Positions 1-9,500 of a stretch of DNA of 18,059 nucleotides are shown here, piece by piece; position 1 is the first letter of the stretch, and the number at the start of each line of letters is the position of its first letter. Source of the stretch: Acidobacteriota bacterium (GTDB lineage: Bacteria > Acidobacteriota > Terriglobia > UBA7540); the NCBI GenBank assembly GCA_021789565.1, contig JAJYJL010000027.1:1-18059 (forward strand), read 5' to 3'. Below the pieces are notes generated by a model. The model was not told where the DNA came from, searched no databases, and was given only the letters and a program-made list of their open reading frames with translations. Made by a program: the position numbers and the translations under genes.

Positions 1-926
<926 letters not shown>

Positions 927-954
927 GAAGCAAATGATTCCAGCGTCAGGACAC

Positions 955-1004
955 ACAACCGCACCGGCGTCCGCAGCCATTTGGGCGCGAGCCTATGCGG
1001 TTGT
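955..1004. repeat. Inverted repeat between convergent ligA and the A-type carrier-like gene
   Basis: ACAACCGCA (955-963) is matched by its exact reverse complement TGCGGTTGT (996-1004), with 32 nt between. No T-run follows on either strand, so it is not a classical intrinsic terminator. It lies between the 3' ends of two convergent genes, where a transcript-end structure would be expected. Function is inferred only from position. Confidence 0.35.
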
Positions 1005-1088
1005 CTGGGATCTCGATTTGTTGCGGATACAGTTGGGAGAACCTCCATGTGACCCATTCGGGCGAAGGCCCCTTCCTGCCCCCTCGTG

Positions 1089-1391
1089 TTACGCAGTTGC
1101 TTCTGCTTCAGGGCGTTCGAAAATGAAGTTGCCCGACTCTTCGCTGTAGTCGAGGTTCAGGTCACCGAGTGCCCGCGCCACAGTCTCGTCAACGGCCAGC
1201 CGTGTTCCAGCAGTGGTTTCCACCAGGTCATCTTTTTCCGGCTCTTTGGGGTCGAGCTTCAGTGTCAGGCGCAGTTCATTCTTGCCTTCCACGGGCCTGG
1301 CGTCAACGCGCAAGAAAGTTGTATCGGGCAGCGACTTGCTGGCAACAATCGATCTCACTTCCTGCGCTGCTCTTTCTGTCATCTTGATCAT
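1089..1391 (-). CDS. HesB/IscA-like (A-type carrier fold) protein lacking all cysteines
   Basis: A 100-residue protein. It starts like an A-type Fe-S carrier (MIKMTERAAQEVRSIVASK), continues with a strand resembling the family's LRVxV segment (FLRVDARP, about 26-33), and ends with LAVDETVARALGDLNLDYSE and FIFERPEA, where IscA/ErpA proteins have VDxxSxxxLxGxxIDY and FxFxNPNA. Family A-type carriers bind Fe-S clusters through three conserved cysteines; this protein has none. The usual GGCSG is replaced by PVEGKNELRL and the C-terminal CxC is absent. It therefore probably keeps the fold but cannot carry a cluster in the known way. Start: AAGGAG with a 5-nt spacer precedes the ATG. The 228-nt gap before it holds a weak hairpin (TTGGGG/CCCCAA, 1502-1533). 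Family assignment is from pattern only. Confidence 0.72.
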   Translation of the reverse strand: MIKMTERAAQEVRSIVASKSLPDTTFLRVDARPVEGKNELRLTLKLDPKEPEKDDLVETTAGTRLAVDETVARALGDLNLDYSEESGNFIFERPEAEATA

Positions 1392-1619
1392 TCAGTCTCC
1401 TTGTTGGAACCGTCCACGGACACAATTACATCCCCCTTTGCCTCAGTGGAAAAGAAGATCAGAAAGGCCCGGCGTTTCCTGTGAAATTCACTTCTTCTAG
1501 ATTGGGGCATGATGCCGATGATTGCAACCCCAAATTACCTGGGACGCCAGCATCTCAGGGGAGTCGTGGCGGTTTCGTGCCGCGAGGCGCCAATGGGAGA
1601 CCGTGTTTACTGGAAGCGT

Positions 1620-2960
1620 TTAGAGCGCCTCAAGCCATCTCAGCGTGGCACCAACTTTGCTGGCGGGGATCCCTTCTGCCCAGCGAACCTCATCGCCGGC
1701 GTAAAGCAAAATCACGTTTCCGGAGGCCGTGCGGCCGAAAATACGTTCAGCGTCGGAGTGAGAATCCGGAGAGAAACCCGGATATTTTTCCCCCAGGATT
1801 GAATGGTAGTCGCGGAAAAAGGTGAGAGCTGAATCCGCATTGGCCCAGCGGGTTCTGGCCAACAGCGCGTAGCTTTGCGTGGCAGGATCTTCGTAGACAA
1901 CATACCTGTCGCCCATCCATCCGGCGCAGTCGGCCGCAGCCTTTTCTTCAGACAGGAACTGCCCCACCAGTTCGTTGCAACCCAGTTCGCCCATGGTGCT
2001 TTCATCCAACTGCTTGAGCCCGGGGACTGAACTGAGTGGAGTTTGGCTCGGAAGCTTAACTTCCGGCAACGCCACATGGTCGAAATACACGTTCGGCTGA
2101 TAAAGGGCTTTAGTGGTTGAGGGCGGGGAAGTGAACAGTTCATTCAATCCCTGCCAGTCTTTCCGGCGGAGACCCGACGCAATAAAGCTTGCTCCCTGGA
2201 TATAGGGGAAGAGTGCCTGCAGTTTGAAAAAGAAAGGGGCCTTCGAGAAGATTGGGAATTCCGTCATCTGCTGGCGCATCAGGGGGCCGAGGACGGCGCC
2301 GAAGTTGGGCATGGCCGAGATCGGTGTATCTCCCAGCATAGTCTGGAACATGGCGGCTGTTGCATAGCCTTCCACCACAGCCTGGCGGGCGGCTTCGGCA
2401 TCATCCTTGTTCTTGACGGCCTTCATGTATTGAACGAGGTTGAAATTCTGGTCTTGCAGCGCATGAGTCAGTTCGTGTGACAGGACCATGCCCTGCATCT
2501 TCGGCGGGATCCAGTCGGCCATGTACATCGTTTTCGTCCGCGGATCGTAGAAGCCTGCAACCTGCTCTGTGTAAAAGCTGATGAGAAATTTCTGAAAATC
2601 AAAATCTTTGGGGATCAGTCCAAAGGCCCGCAGGGTGCCTTCCTGTACATGAATTTCCTGTGGCGTATATTCGGTGTGCAGGTTGTGGAGCAGGATCCTT
2701 TGCACTTCCTCGCGGCTCACAATCTTCTTGTGAACGGGCGACTTGATGGGCAGCCCGGTAATCCGGCTCATTTTTTGCAGGACCTCGTCGGCCTGTGCCA
2801 GGAGGCCGGCCTCGGACTGCTGCTGGCTCTGCGCAGTCAAGCCAGGAACAGGACTCTGCAAGCCGGAAGCGGGATGCGATACGGCGGCAAGGGAACCCAG
2901 GACGATAAGAAGGGCGAATAGGATTTTTATGGCTTGGACACGCAGGCCATGGTTTTCCAT
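1620..2960 (-). CDS. Secreted HExxH zinc metallopeptidase-like protein
   Basis: 446 residues. The N-terminus has basic residues, a hydrophobic stretch (KILFALLIVLGSLAAVS, about 12-28) and small residues, consistent with a signal peptide and export. The core carries VLSHELTHALQDQ with zinc-binding H162 and H166 and catalytic E163. About 30 residues later VVEGYATA offers E197 as a third ligand, the gluzincin arrangement. Upstream, FYTEQVAGFYDPRTKTMYMAD (about 129-148) resembles the strand that precedes the zinc helix in such peptidases. I do not recognise a named family; substrate unknown. The ATG lies 7 nt after the methyltransferase stop, and AAAGG sits 11 nt before it inside that gene, so the two are probably co-transcribed and perhaps translationally coupled. 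Confidence 0.8.
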   Translation of the reverse strand: MENHGLRVQAIKILFALLIVLGSLAAVSHPASGLQSPVPGLTAQSQQQSEAGLLAQADEVLQKMSRITGLPIKSPVHKKIVSREEVQRILLHNLHTEYTPQEIHVQEGTLRAFGLIPKDFDFQKFLISFYTEQVAGFYDPRTKTMYMADWIPPKMQGMVLSHELTHALQDQNFNLVQYMKAVKNKDDAEAARQAVVEGYATAAMFQTMLGDTPISAMPNFGAVLGPLMRQQMTEFPIFSKAPFFFKLQALFPYIQGASFIASGLRRKDWQGLNELFTSPPSTTKALYQPNVYFDHVALPEVKLPSQTPLSSVPGLKQLDESTMGELGCNELVGQFLSEEKAAADCAGWMGDRYVVYEDPATQSYALLARTRWANADSALTFFRDYHSILGEKYPGFSPDSHSDAERIFGRTASGNVILLYAGDEVRWAEGIPASKVGATLRWLEAL

Positions 2961-2967
2961 GGGTGGG

Positions 2968-3714
2968 CTAACCTTTCATTCTCCCCACCAGGAACAATTG
3001 CGCCGAGCCCAGAGCGAACGGTTCCCGCGCGAGAGACCCGAACGATTGGACATCAGCAAATCCTGCTGATTCCATCAGTCGCACGAGTTCACGATAAGTA
3101 TAGACGCGGTGGGAGCCGGAACGTGTTTCCACCTGCCCGTCGCGGACAAAGGTGTAATTGGTGTTGAAGCGGCCTTTGGCGTGATCATAGTGGCTTTCTT
3201 CCAGAAACAGGAAATGGCCAATTCTTGTCCATTCGCGCATCTGAAGCCGGGGAAGAAGGGTTTCCATCAAAACTCCAATTTCCAGTACGAACCTGGCCCC
3301 CTCCTTCAGACTGCGGCAGACGGCGCGGACAAAATCCGCGTTGCCCTCATCTTCGAAATACCCGAAGCTGCCGCCAAAACAGAAGGCCCCGTCAAAATCA
3401 TGATGCCACGGAAGGTCGCGCATGTCGCCCTGTTCCCAGCGGATATCCAGCCCTTTCTCCGTGGCCCTCGAACGGGCCTCCTGAAGAAAATCGGAGGAGA
3501 AATCAACGCCCGTCAGCGCGTACCCGCGTGAGGCCAGTTCCCGCGCCAGGCGGCCCTCTCCGCAAGGAACATCGAGAAGGGCTGCACCGTTCGGTACCTT
3601 CAGGGTTTTCAGGATGAAATCTGCTTCGGCCCTTGTATGAGGTTCGTCATAAACTTCTTTCCAGAGGTCAAGGACGATCCCTGAGAAGAAGTTTTCCCAC
3701 CACTCTTCGGGCAT
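2968..3714 (-). CDS. Class I SAM-dependent methyltransferase
   Basis: 248 residues with the Rossmann-type methyltransferase signatures: motif I ALLDVPCGEGRLARELA (about 45-61), the acidic end of strand 2 in LTGVDFSSDFL (D71), motif II-like WEQGDMRDLPW (93-103), and FDGAFCFGGSFGYF as strand 4. The C-terminal half (HRVYTYRELVRLMESAGFADV) is the usual helix-strand ending of the small-molecule methyltransferase group. The substrate cannot be read from sequence. Start: AAGGAG with a 6-nt spacer precedes the ATG, a strong site. It is the first gene of a minus-strand unit with the secreted metallopeptidase just downstream, and is divergent from the RNase P RNA gene. Confidence 0.88.
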   Translation of the reverse strand: MPEEWWENFFSGIVLDLWKEVYDEPHTRAEADFILKTLKVPNGAALLDVPCGEGRLARELASRGYALTGVDFSSDFLQEARSRATEKGLDIRWEQGDMRDLPWHHDFDGAFCFGGSFGYFEDEGNADFVRAVCRSLKEGARFVLEIGVLMETLLPRLQMREWTRIGHFLFLEESHYDHAKGRFNTNYTFVRDGQVETRSGSHRVYTYRELVRLMESAGFADVQSFGSLAREPFALGSAQLFLVGRMKG

Positions 3715-3780
3715 GCTTTGCTCCTTCGGGCCCCCGCCAAAAATCGATGCCTGGGATGTTGGGGTCTTCTAAGCTGTTGA

Positions 3781-3809
3781 TTGACCCTTCACCACTGGCA
3801 GATTAACAT
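3781..3809 (+). promoter_or_regulatory. Sigma70-type promoter of the RNase P RNA gene
   Basis: TTGACC (3781-3786), a 17-nt spacer and TAACAT (3804-3809). The predicted start is near 3816, within a few bases of the 5' strand of helix P1, which begins at about 3812-3814. The match of promoter position to the RNA 5' end supports both calls. Confidence 0.65.
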
Positions 3810-4053
3810 AGAAGTAGCGCGGGTAAGCCAGATGATCGCTGCTCAGCTCAAGCGCCTGCTGGGGCCCGCGAGGGCTGCGGCGGGCAAGCAGGGGCGGAGG
3901 AGAGGAAAGTCCGAACTCCAAAGGGTAGTGCGCTCGTTAACAGCGAGGGTCGGAAGGGGATCTCCGGGCAACCGGGGCGTACGCTTCCGGCACGGAAAGT
4001 GCCACAGAAAATATACCGCCCCGATTTTTCGGGGTAAGGGTGAAAAGGTGCGG

Positions 4054-4067
4054 CCCGCTTTGGCGGG
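4054..4067 (+). other. Extra hairpin in the L13 loop of RNase P RNA
   Basis: CCCGC-TTTG-GCGGG, followed by ATTAAA, lies between GGTGCG and GTAAGAGCGCACC. In E. coli RNase P RNA (from memory) this helix closes directly on a short GGUAAGAG loop, so about 20 nt have been added. The GGTGCG/CGCACC stem itself is intact. Confidence 0.6.
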
Positions 4068-4172
4068 ATTAAAGTAAGAGCGCACCGCCTCGACAGTGAT
4101 GTCGAGGGCTGGGCAAACCCCGCACGGAGCAAGACCAAATAGGAGAGGAGGAGTGACCCGCTCCGCAAGGCC

Positions 4173-4222
4173 CTGTAGCGGCGATCTGTAATCGCTGGCG
4201 CGGTTATTGACCGCCGCTACAG
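4173..4222 (+). repeat. Dispersed inverted-repeat element inside RNase P RNA (P15-P17 arm)
   Basis: CTGTAGCGGCG (4173-4183) pairs with CGCCGCTACAG (4212-4222), an 11-bp stem with a 28-nt interior. It sits between CAAATAG and GGGTAGGTCGCTTGA, the variable P15/P16/P17 arm. The termini GTAGCGGCG and CGCCGCTAC are identical to those of the intergenic element at 13520-13567, so this looks like a copy of a genomic repeat accommodated in a tolerant arm of the RNA. Confidence 0.65.
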
Positions 4223-4355
4223 GCCGGTGACTCTCGGGTAGGTCGCTTGACCCCATCAGCAATGCTGGGGCTAGATGAATGATCGTCGCCCCGGGCAACC
4301 GGGTAACAAAATTCGGCTTACAGGCTTGCTCGCGCTGCTTATTCGTAAAGGGACT

Positions 4356-4386
4356 GTGCGTGGACGCCCACCCTGTCCATACGCAC
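4356..4386 (+). terminator. Possible terminator of the RNase P RNA gene
   Basis: GTGCGTGGAC (4356-4365) pairs with GTCCA and CGCAC (4375-4386) across a 2-nt bulge, 10 bp in all, 16 nt after the end of P1. An outer CGTAAA ... TTTACG pair encloses it. Only a short TTT follows directly, with a TTTTT further on near 4414, so the terminator call is tentative. Confidence 0.4.
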
Positions 4387-4460
4387 TTTCATGTGAACAG
4401 TTTACGATTTGACTTTTTGATTCCTTCTGGGGGCGCTTCAAGCCTGATGGCGCACTCAGG

Positions 4461-4490
4461 TTGACACTTTTGAAATTTAGAAGCTAAAAT
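4461..4490 (+). promoter_or_regulatory. Sigma70 promoter of the dksA-like/comF genes
   Basis: A perfect TTGACA (4461-4466), an 18-nt spacer and TAAAAT (4485-4490). The predicted start is near 4497, giving a leader of about 35 nt before the ATG at 4532. One of the best promoter matches in the window. Confidence 0.75.
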
Positions 4491-4531
4491 GCACCGTTTG
4501 AGTTCACGAAGGTGCCTTAGACAAGCGGGTT

Positions 4532-4885
4532 ATGGATAAACGTAAGGTCGATCACTACCGAAAACAACTGCTGGCCAAGCAGGAAGAACTTCGCCGGGTG
4601 GTATCTCGTTCAGAGCAGGATGGTCGCGAGGCCGACAACGAGATCACTCAGGATCCTGCAGACCGGGCAGCTAATTCTTATACCAAGGAATTCCTTTTCC
4701 ATCAAAGTGACGACAACCGCCGCATTCTTCAGCTTATCCAGGATGCCCTCCGCCGGGCGGAGGACGGCTCGTACGGGCTCTGTGTGGAATGCCAGGAGTA
4801 CGTCCAGCGGAAGCGCCTGGACGCTGTTCCCTGGGCCCGCCACTGCATTGAGTGCCAGGAGAAGCAGGAAAAGGGCCTTTTGTAA
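4532..4885 (+). CDS. DksA/TraR-family zinc-finger transcription factor
   Basis: 117 residues. Family members bind in the secondary channel of RNA polymerase and tune initiation, often together with ppGpp. The N-terminal region (about 5-75) is charged and helical, consistent with the coiled-coil finger. DPADRA (41-46) matches the DxxDxA tip motif that is functionally critical in DksA, so polymerase modulation is plausible. The C-terminus has a four-cysteine zinc finger, C84-VE-C87 and C105-IE-C108, with the typical YGLCVECQEYVQRKRLDAVP. At 117 residues it is shorter than E. coli DksA (151), and it could be a DksA-like paralogue rather than the main DksA. The Shine-Dalgarno is weak (AAGCGGG just upstream). 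Its 3' end overlaps the predicted comF start. Confidence 0.92.
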   Translation: MDKRKVDHYRKQLLAKQEELRRVVSRSEQDGREADNEITQDPADRAANSYTKEFLFHQSDDNRRILQLIQDALRRAEDGSYGLCVECQEYVQRKRLDAVPWARHCIECQEKQEKGLL

Positions 4886-5787
4886 CGGGCTGCGGTCAAA
4901 CGAAAGCGAGGTTCGCTTTCATTTCGGGCTCACCTTCCTTTTCACACTTCCGCCCTCTTCTTCGAGAGCTGGCTGAAAGCCTGCTCGCAGTTGTGTTCCC
5001 TACCCAATGCTCCATTTGCGGCGGTGAAGTCGCCAGCGCCCGTGGACTGGGTGTGTGCCGCGAATGCTGGTCCCGGGTTGAAAGTTGGGAAGGGATTTCT
5101 TGCGAACGGTGCGGGCTTCCTGTTGTTTCAGAGCGCGCTGCTGACGCCGCCCAGGTGCTCTGCGGCGCCTGCCGGGCAAGCGCCCCTTCTTTTGACCTGG
5201 CCAGGGCCTTCGGAATTTACCGGGGGAACCTGCGCCTCCTGATCCTCCAATTGAAATTCCGTCACCGGGAACGACTGGGCGGAAGATTGGGGGGGCTGCT
5301 CGCTCACGCCTGGACAAAACTCGGCGGATTTGCTGATGGCGAAACTCCTCTCATTGTCCCTGTTCCACTCTTCCGCTTGCGCGAGCGCGAACGCGGCTTT
5401 AATCAGGCCCGGCTCCTGGCCGATGGGCTGAAGCATCGCCTCGAGATATTGCCGGGACTGAAGAAAATCAAGGTCGCGCCCGGCCTGCTGGTCCGCACCC
5501 GTGCCACTTTGCCTCAGGCCGGCTTAAAGGTCCAGGCCCGCAAGGAAAACGTGCGTGGGGCTTTTGCGGTAGTGAAACCGCGTCTTGTCCAGGGCCGTCA
5601 TCTCATTCTGCTGGACGACGTCATGACCACAGGCGCCACGTTATCAGCCTGTGCCGCCGCGCTCAAGAAGCATGGGGCGGCACGGGTGTACGCTCTGGCA
5701 ATGGGACGGGCTACCCCGCAATTCCCGGACGCCGAGGTCCTGCCCCTGACGGCAGGTGTTGACGAATTTGGCCGTGACTGGACATAA
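4852..5787 (+). CDS. comF: ComF-family phosphoribosyltransferase-like protein
   Basis: Up to 311 residues. ComF proteins are linked to DNA uptake in naturally competent bacteria and contain a phosphoribosyltransferase-type fold. Visible: N-terminal zinc-ribbon cysteines (C53, C56, C69, C72, C84, C87, C104, C107), the conserved IVPVPLFRLRERERGFNQA (about 168-187), and the PRPP-binding loop LILLDDVMTTGAT (251-263). The start is uncertain. The GTG at 4852 overlaps the DksA-like gene by 34 nt and has no clear Shine-Dalgarno. The next in-frame GTG (4993) would fall only five residues before the first cysteine and remove the hydrophobic helix usual in front of it, so I keep 4852. It probably shares the promoter at 4461-4490. 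Competence cannot be concluded from this gene alone. Confidence 0.9.
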   Translation: MPGEAGKGPFVTGCGQTKARFAFISGSPSFSHFRPLLRELAESLLAVVFPTQCSICGGEVASARGLGVCRECWSRVESWEGISCERCGLPVVSERAADAAQVLCGACRASAPSFDLARAFGIYRGNLRLLILQLKFRHRERLGGRLGGLLAHAWTKLGGFADGETPLIVPVPLFRLRERERGFNQARLLADGLKHRLEILPGLKKIKVAPGLLVRTRATLPQAGLKVQARKENVRGAFAVVKPRLVQGRHLILLDDVMTTGATLSACAAALKKHGAARVYALAMGRATPQFPDAEVLPLTAGVDEFGRDWT

Positions 5788-5834
5788 TGATTTCTTACTG
5801 GAAAGGGGGTAGCGCCCCTTGAGAGGATAAAGAC

Positions 5835-6368
5835 ATGGCGGAGGCGTGCGAACGCCTTTTGAAGGCGCCGGTTCTTGTTCTGAACGCGACCTATGAGCCC
5901 ATCAATGTAACTGCGGCCCGGCGAGCCATTGTGCTTGTCCTGAAAGGCAGTGCCATCACCGAGGAAGAAAACGGCAGCTATCTGCATTCCGAGCGGACAG
6001 CGTTCCGCATCCCTTCCGTCATCCGGCTCACGGAGTTCCGGCGGATCCCCCATCAGTCGCGTCCGCTTTCGCGCAAGAACATTCTGATCCGCGACCGCTA
6101 CACTTGCCAGTTCTGCTACAAAGTTTTTCCGGCCGGAGAATTGACCCTCGACCACATCATTCCCCGCTCCCGTGGAGGCCACTCTGACTGGGACAATCTG
6201 GTGGCCTGCTGCCACGCCTGCAACAGCCGGAAAGGTGACCGGCTGCCTGAAGAGGCGGGATTGAAATTGCACCGCCAGCCGCGGCCTTTCACACTCCACA
6301 CCAGCCGCCACATTATGCGGATGCTCGGCCGGGCGGACGAGCGCTGGCGGAAGTATCTGTTTTACTGA
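5835..6368 (+). CDS. HNH endonuclease family protein
   Basis: 177 residues. The C-terminal half is a classic HNH (beta-beta-alpha metal) nuclease: C91-QF-C94, then [13 protein letters not shown] with D106-H107, N121, and the second knuckle C126-HA-C129 in [16 protein letters not shown]. The N-terminal 80 residues ([20 protein letters not shown]) are the extension common to a widespread group of chromosomal HNH proteins of unknown role, not obviously phage or intron encoded. The start is supported by GAGAGG with an 8-nt spacer. The 47-nt gap after comF holds a small hairpin (AAGGGG/CCCCTT). It is probably in the same transcription unit as comF and faces the TonB receptor gene. Confidence 0.92.
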   Translation: MAEACERLLKAPVLVLNATYEPINVTAARRAIVLVLKGSAITEEENGSYLHSERTAFRIPSVIRLTEFRRIPHQSRPLSRKNILIRDRYTCQFCYKVFPAGELTLDHIIPRSRGGHSDWDNLVACCHACNSRKGDRLPEEAGLKLHRQPRPFTLHTSRHIMRMLGRADERWRKYLFY

Positions 6369-6435
6369 TTTGGCCTTATCGCCGGGCCTTTAGAGACTCC
6401 AGTCAACCCGCGCGCCGGCGTGATCAGGTGTCCAG

Positions 6436-6486
6436 AAAAAAGATGGAGTGGCGGGCCTCACGATGCTTTGTGAAGTCCGCCACTCC
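6436..6486 (-). terminator. Rho-independent terminator of the TonB receptor gene
   Basis: GGAGTGGCGG (6445-6454) and CCGCCACTCC (6477-6486) form a perfect 10-bp stem. On the minus strand it is followed by ATC and six T (6441-6436), the layout of an intrinsic terminator for the gene ending at 6565. No T-run follows on the plus strand, so termination of the HNH transcript here is less certain. Confidence 0.8.
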
Positions 6487-6564
6487 GGTTGATTCGCTAT
6501 TCAGGCTGTAACTGCGTTTACCTGAATCAGGAGCCGGATGCTGGCGCGCCCGGCCCCTGTCAGA

Positions 6565-9500
6565 CTAGAAGTAGAACTTGGCCGCCAGTTGGATGAGCCG
6601 CGGATCGCGCGCGGCCAGGATGCGGCCGAAATTGGAATTGTTAATATCGGTCGTGATTCCGGAGGCATCGAACTGCGTATGGTTGAATAGGTTGTAGAAT
6701 TCGAAGCGCAGTTGCATCGATGTAGATTCTGTGAACTTAATGTCCTTCATGAAGGCCCAGTCAAAGTTAACGATTGAGGGTCCACGCAAGGGGTTGCGTC
6801 CTGCGTTGCCTAGCGTACCGATTGGCTCCTGGACAAACGCGCTGGGGTCGAACCAGAAATGGTCACTGCCGTTGAACGAAGATGTGCGCGGGTCGACATA
6901 GTGCGGAGCCGACACCTGGTTAGGAACGTCCCAGCATGCCGTCCAGTTATAGGCAGCGCACTGCAAGGAGCGGAAGTCGGAGTCTACCACATCCAGCGGG
7001 AATCCGGTCTGCAACGTTGTGACTCCACTCATGACCCAGCCATCAAAGAAACGGCTGGCCGCCCAATTTTGGAAGTGGTGAATGGCTGGGATCTGGTAAT
7101 AATACGCGACCACAAACCGGTGCGTTGCGTCGAATTCGGACGACCCGTGGTTCATCGCCGAATTGAAGGGATTAGTGCCGCGGAGGTTGCCGTATCCGCC
7201 GAACCCCCCGCCACCGAAAGCGGAGTTCTCGAAGCCGGAGCCGTTGTCCAAAGAATGGGACCATGTGTAAACAGCGTTAAGCTGCAGCCCGTGCGACATG
7301 TGCTGGTTGAAGACGACCTGAAAGGCGTTGTAGTTCGAGGTGGCGGTGGTCTGCAAGTTCCCGATTCCCAGCAGGGCAACATTGTTGAAAAGCAGGTTCG
7401 GATCGTACTTGGGATCAGTCCCGAAGTTGTAATTTTGGGGATAGAGGAACTGTTGGAAGACGCGGTTGTCCGCACATCCTGCTTCGCTACCAACTCCCGC
7501 CAGGCAGTCAGCGGCCCTTACGCTCGGGTTCAATTCCCTGATGATCGCGTTCTTACGCCCCTGGGCGCCGACGTAACCGACCGATACCATCGACGTGTTG
7601 GTAAGCTGGCGCTGCACCGTCAAGTTGAAGTTCTGCGAGTACGGGACTGTAAGGTTCGGGCTTGCGACGTACAGGAAATTCGGCAGGAAATTGATGAAGT
7701 CGACGTTCGGGCTCGGGTTTGGTGAAGCTGGAAAGGGGTTGGTCGCAGTGCATGTCCCGGCGATGTCTGTAAACGGATCTGCAAAGCTGGGGCTGCCGCC
7801 GCAGGCCGCAGCGCCGCTGGCGAAAGGCGCAAAGGGCGCCTGCAGAATGAACTGCAATTCCTGCTCCTCCGACATCCGATTGAAGTAGATGCCGTAACCG
7901 GCGCGGACCGACGTCTTGCCCGAACTGCCCGGGCTCCAGGCAAATCCGAAGCGAGGGCCGAAATGGTCGTACTTCGTCGTCCCTGTGGCATGCACCCCAG
8001 GATCGCCCTGGAACAGATTGCCGATCGGAGCGTCGGAAAATACCGTGGATTGCACGCCTGGTCTGAAGGCCGTCATGGCGTGATTGTTGTGGTAGTTGTT
8101 GACCGTGGGCGTGTCAACCTGCCAGCCCGTGCCGTAAGTAAGGACCAGGTTCTTCCGAATCTTCCACTGGTCCTGAAAGTACGTGTAGTATTCCTGGCCC
8201 CTGGCGTTGACGACGTCTCCGCCTCCTTGTTCGTAGCTGTCCGGAATGCCCAGCAGATAATCCGCGCCAGGATTTCCCGTCGAAAACGTCCCCGAACCTC
8301 CAAAATCGTAACTGCCGCTCAATTCGGCCGAGAAGGGGTTGAATACCTGGAAGCGGCGCATGTCAAAACCCAACTTAAAGGTATGTCTCGCGACGATTTT
8401 GGTGAAGTTGTCATCCACCTGATAGGTTTGGTCGATACGCGGCTGAGGCCCGTTATTCGAGAATCCCAGGGTAAAGAACCCCGTGAGGTTGATGACCGGA
8501 TAACTAGCCTCGGAGGGGTTCTGCGGATGGATGCCCGTGAAGCCCACCGAGCTCGGATCCACGACGTTGACCGGCGACACCGCGACATAATTGAAACGCG
8601 TGTAACCGATGTCCGCCTCATTCAGCGTGGATCCGCTGAAAGTATGTTCCCAAGTCATCGAATAATTCTGAATATGGCGAAGATTAGTGTCCGGAAACCC
8701 CGGGAGGTCGGCGCCCGTGAAAGGCAACGTATCGTTAGTCGGATGGCGCTCCCACAGCCAGGATCCCCACAGCAGGTCCTTGGAGCCGATGTTTTCATCA
8801 ATGCGGGTGAAGTACTGGTCGTCTAACCCCGACGTGACGGGGTTGAAGTCAAATTCAGTTCCGGAGTTCGGCAACGGAACGAACTTGTTCATTAAAGACA
8901 CAGATATAGGATTGAAGTCCGAGCTGGGAATGTGCCCGGTCGGGAAGATCGTCGAATAGGGCGTGCCCGCCGGATAGACAGTCCCATCCTCTCCCGTCAG
9001 CGGAAACGGCGAGAGGGTGCTCGATGTGGCAATGTCCGGAAAACTTCCATTCCGCTGGTCCTGCGTGAAGACGGTCGTTGTCCCACCCGATTGCGGCGTG
9101 CGATTCCGCGTTCCCTGGTAGGAAAAGAAGAAGAAGGAGTGATCTTTCACGATCGGTCCGCCGATGGTGCCGCCGAACTGGTGCTGGTGAAAGATAATCG
9201 ACTTCGGTTGGAAGAAATTGCGGGCGTTCAGACCGGTGTCGCGGAAGAATTCGAAGGCGTCGCCATGGAACTGGTTGGTGCCGGACTTGGTGACCGCGTT
9301 CATAATCGCCCCGGAATTCCGCCCGTATTCGGGATTGATGGTATTGGTGATCATATGAACTTCCGCGATGGCGTCCGGGCTGGGAATAACCAAAGGCGTG
9401 TTCAGAGGCAGATCGTTGCTGTCAATGCCATTGATCAGATAGCTGTTCTGGGCGGGCCGGCTGCCGTTGGTGGCAAAGTTGCCTCGTTCATCGGCTGCCG

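Larger units (their letters stand above)
3812..4340 (+). ncRNA. rnpB: RNase P RNA, bacterial type A, enlarged
   Basis: This is the catalytic RNA that matures tRNA 5' ends. The conserved blocks occur in order: GAGGAAAGTCC (3902-3912), ACAGAAA-ATATACCGCC (4004-4020), GGTAAGGG (4033-4040), GTAAGAGCGCACC (4074-4086), CAAGACCAAATAG (4130-4142), GGGTAGGTCGCTTGA (4236-4250), AGATGAATGATCG (4273-4285) and TTCGGCTTA near 4312-4320. The ends pair as a long P1: 3812-3829 with 4323-4340, 18 bp with a few G-T pairs. At about 529 nt it is well above the roughly 350-420 nt usual for the family. The excess comes from an inverted repeat at 4173-4222 in the P15-P17 arm, a hairpin at 4054-4067 in the L13 loop, and a long P12-like arm. 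Minus-strand ORFs over it are shadows. Confidence 0.95.

Noticed and set aside
3843..4298. Minus-strand ORFs (106 and 151 codons) and a plus-strand ORF near 3781-4077
   Set aside because: They lie over RNase P RNA, whose conserved blocks and P1 pairing explain the sequence.
5598..6311. Minus-strand ORF of 237 codons opposite comF and the HNH gene
   Set aside because: It crosses two well-supported plus-strand genes and has no domain features.
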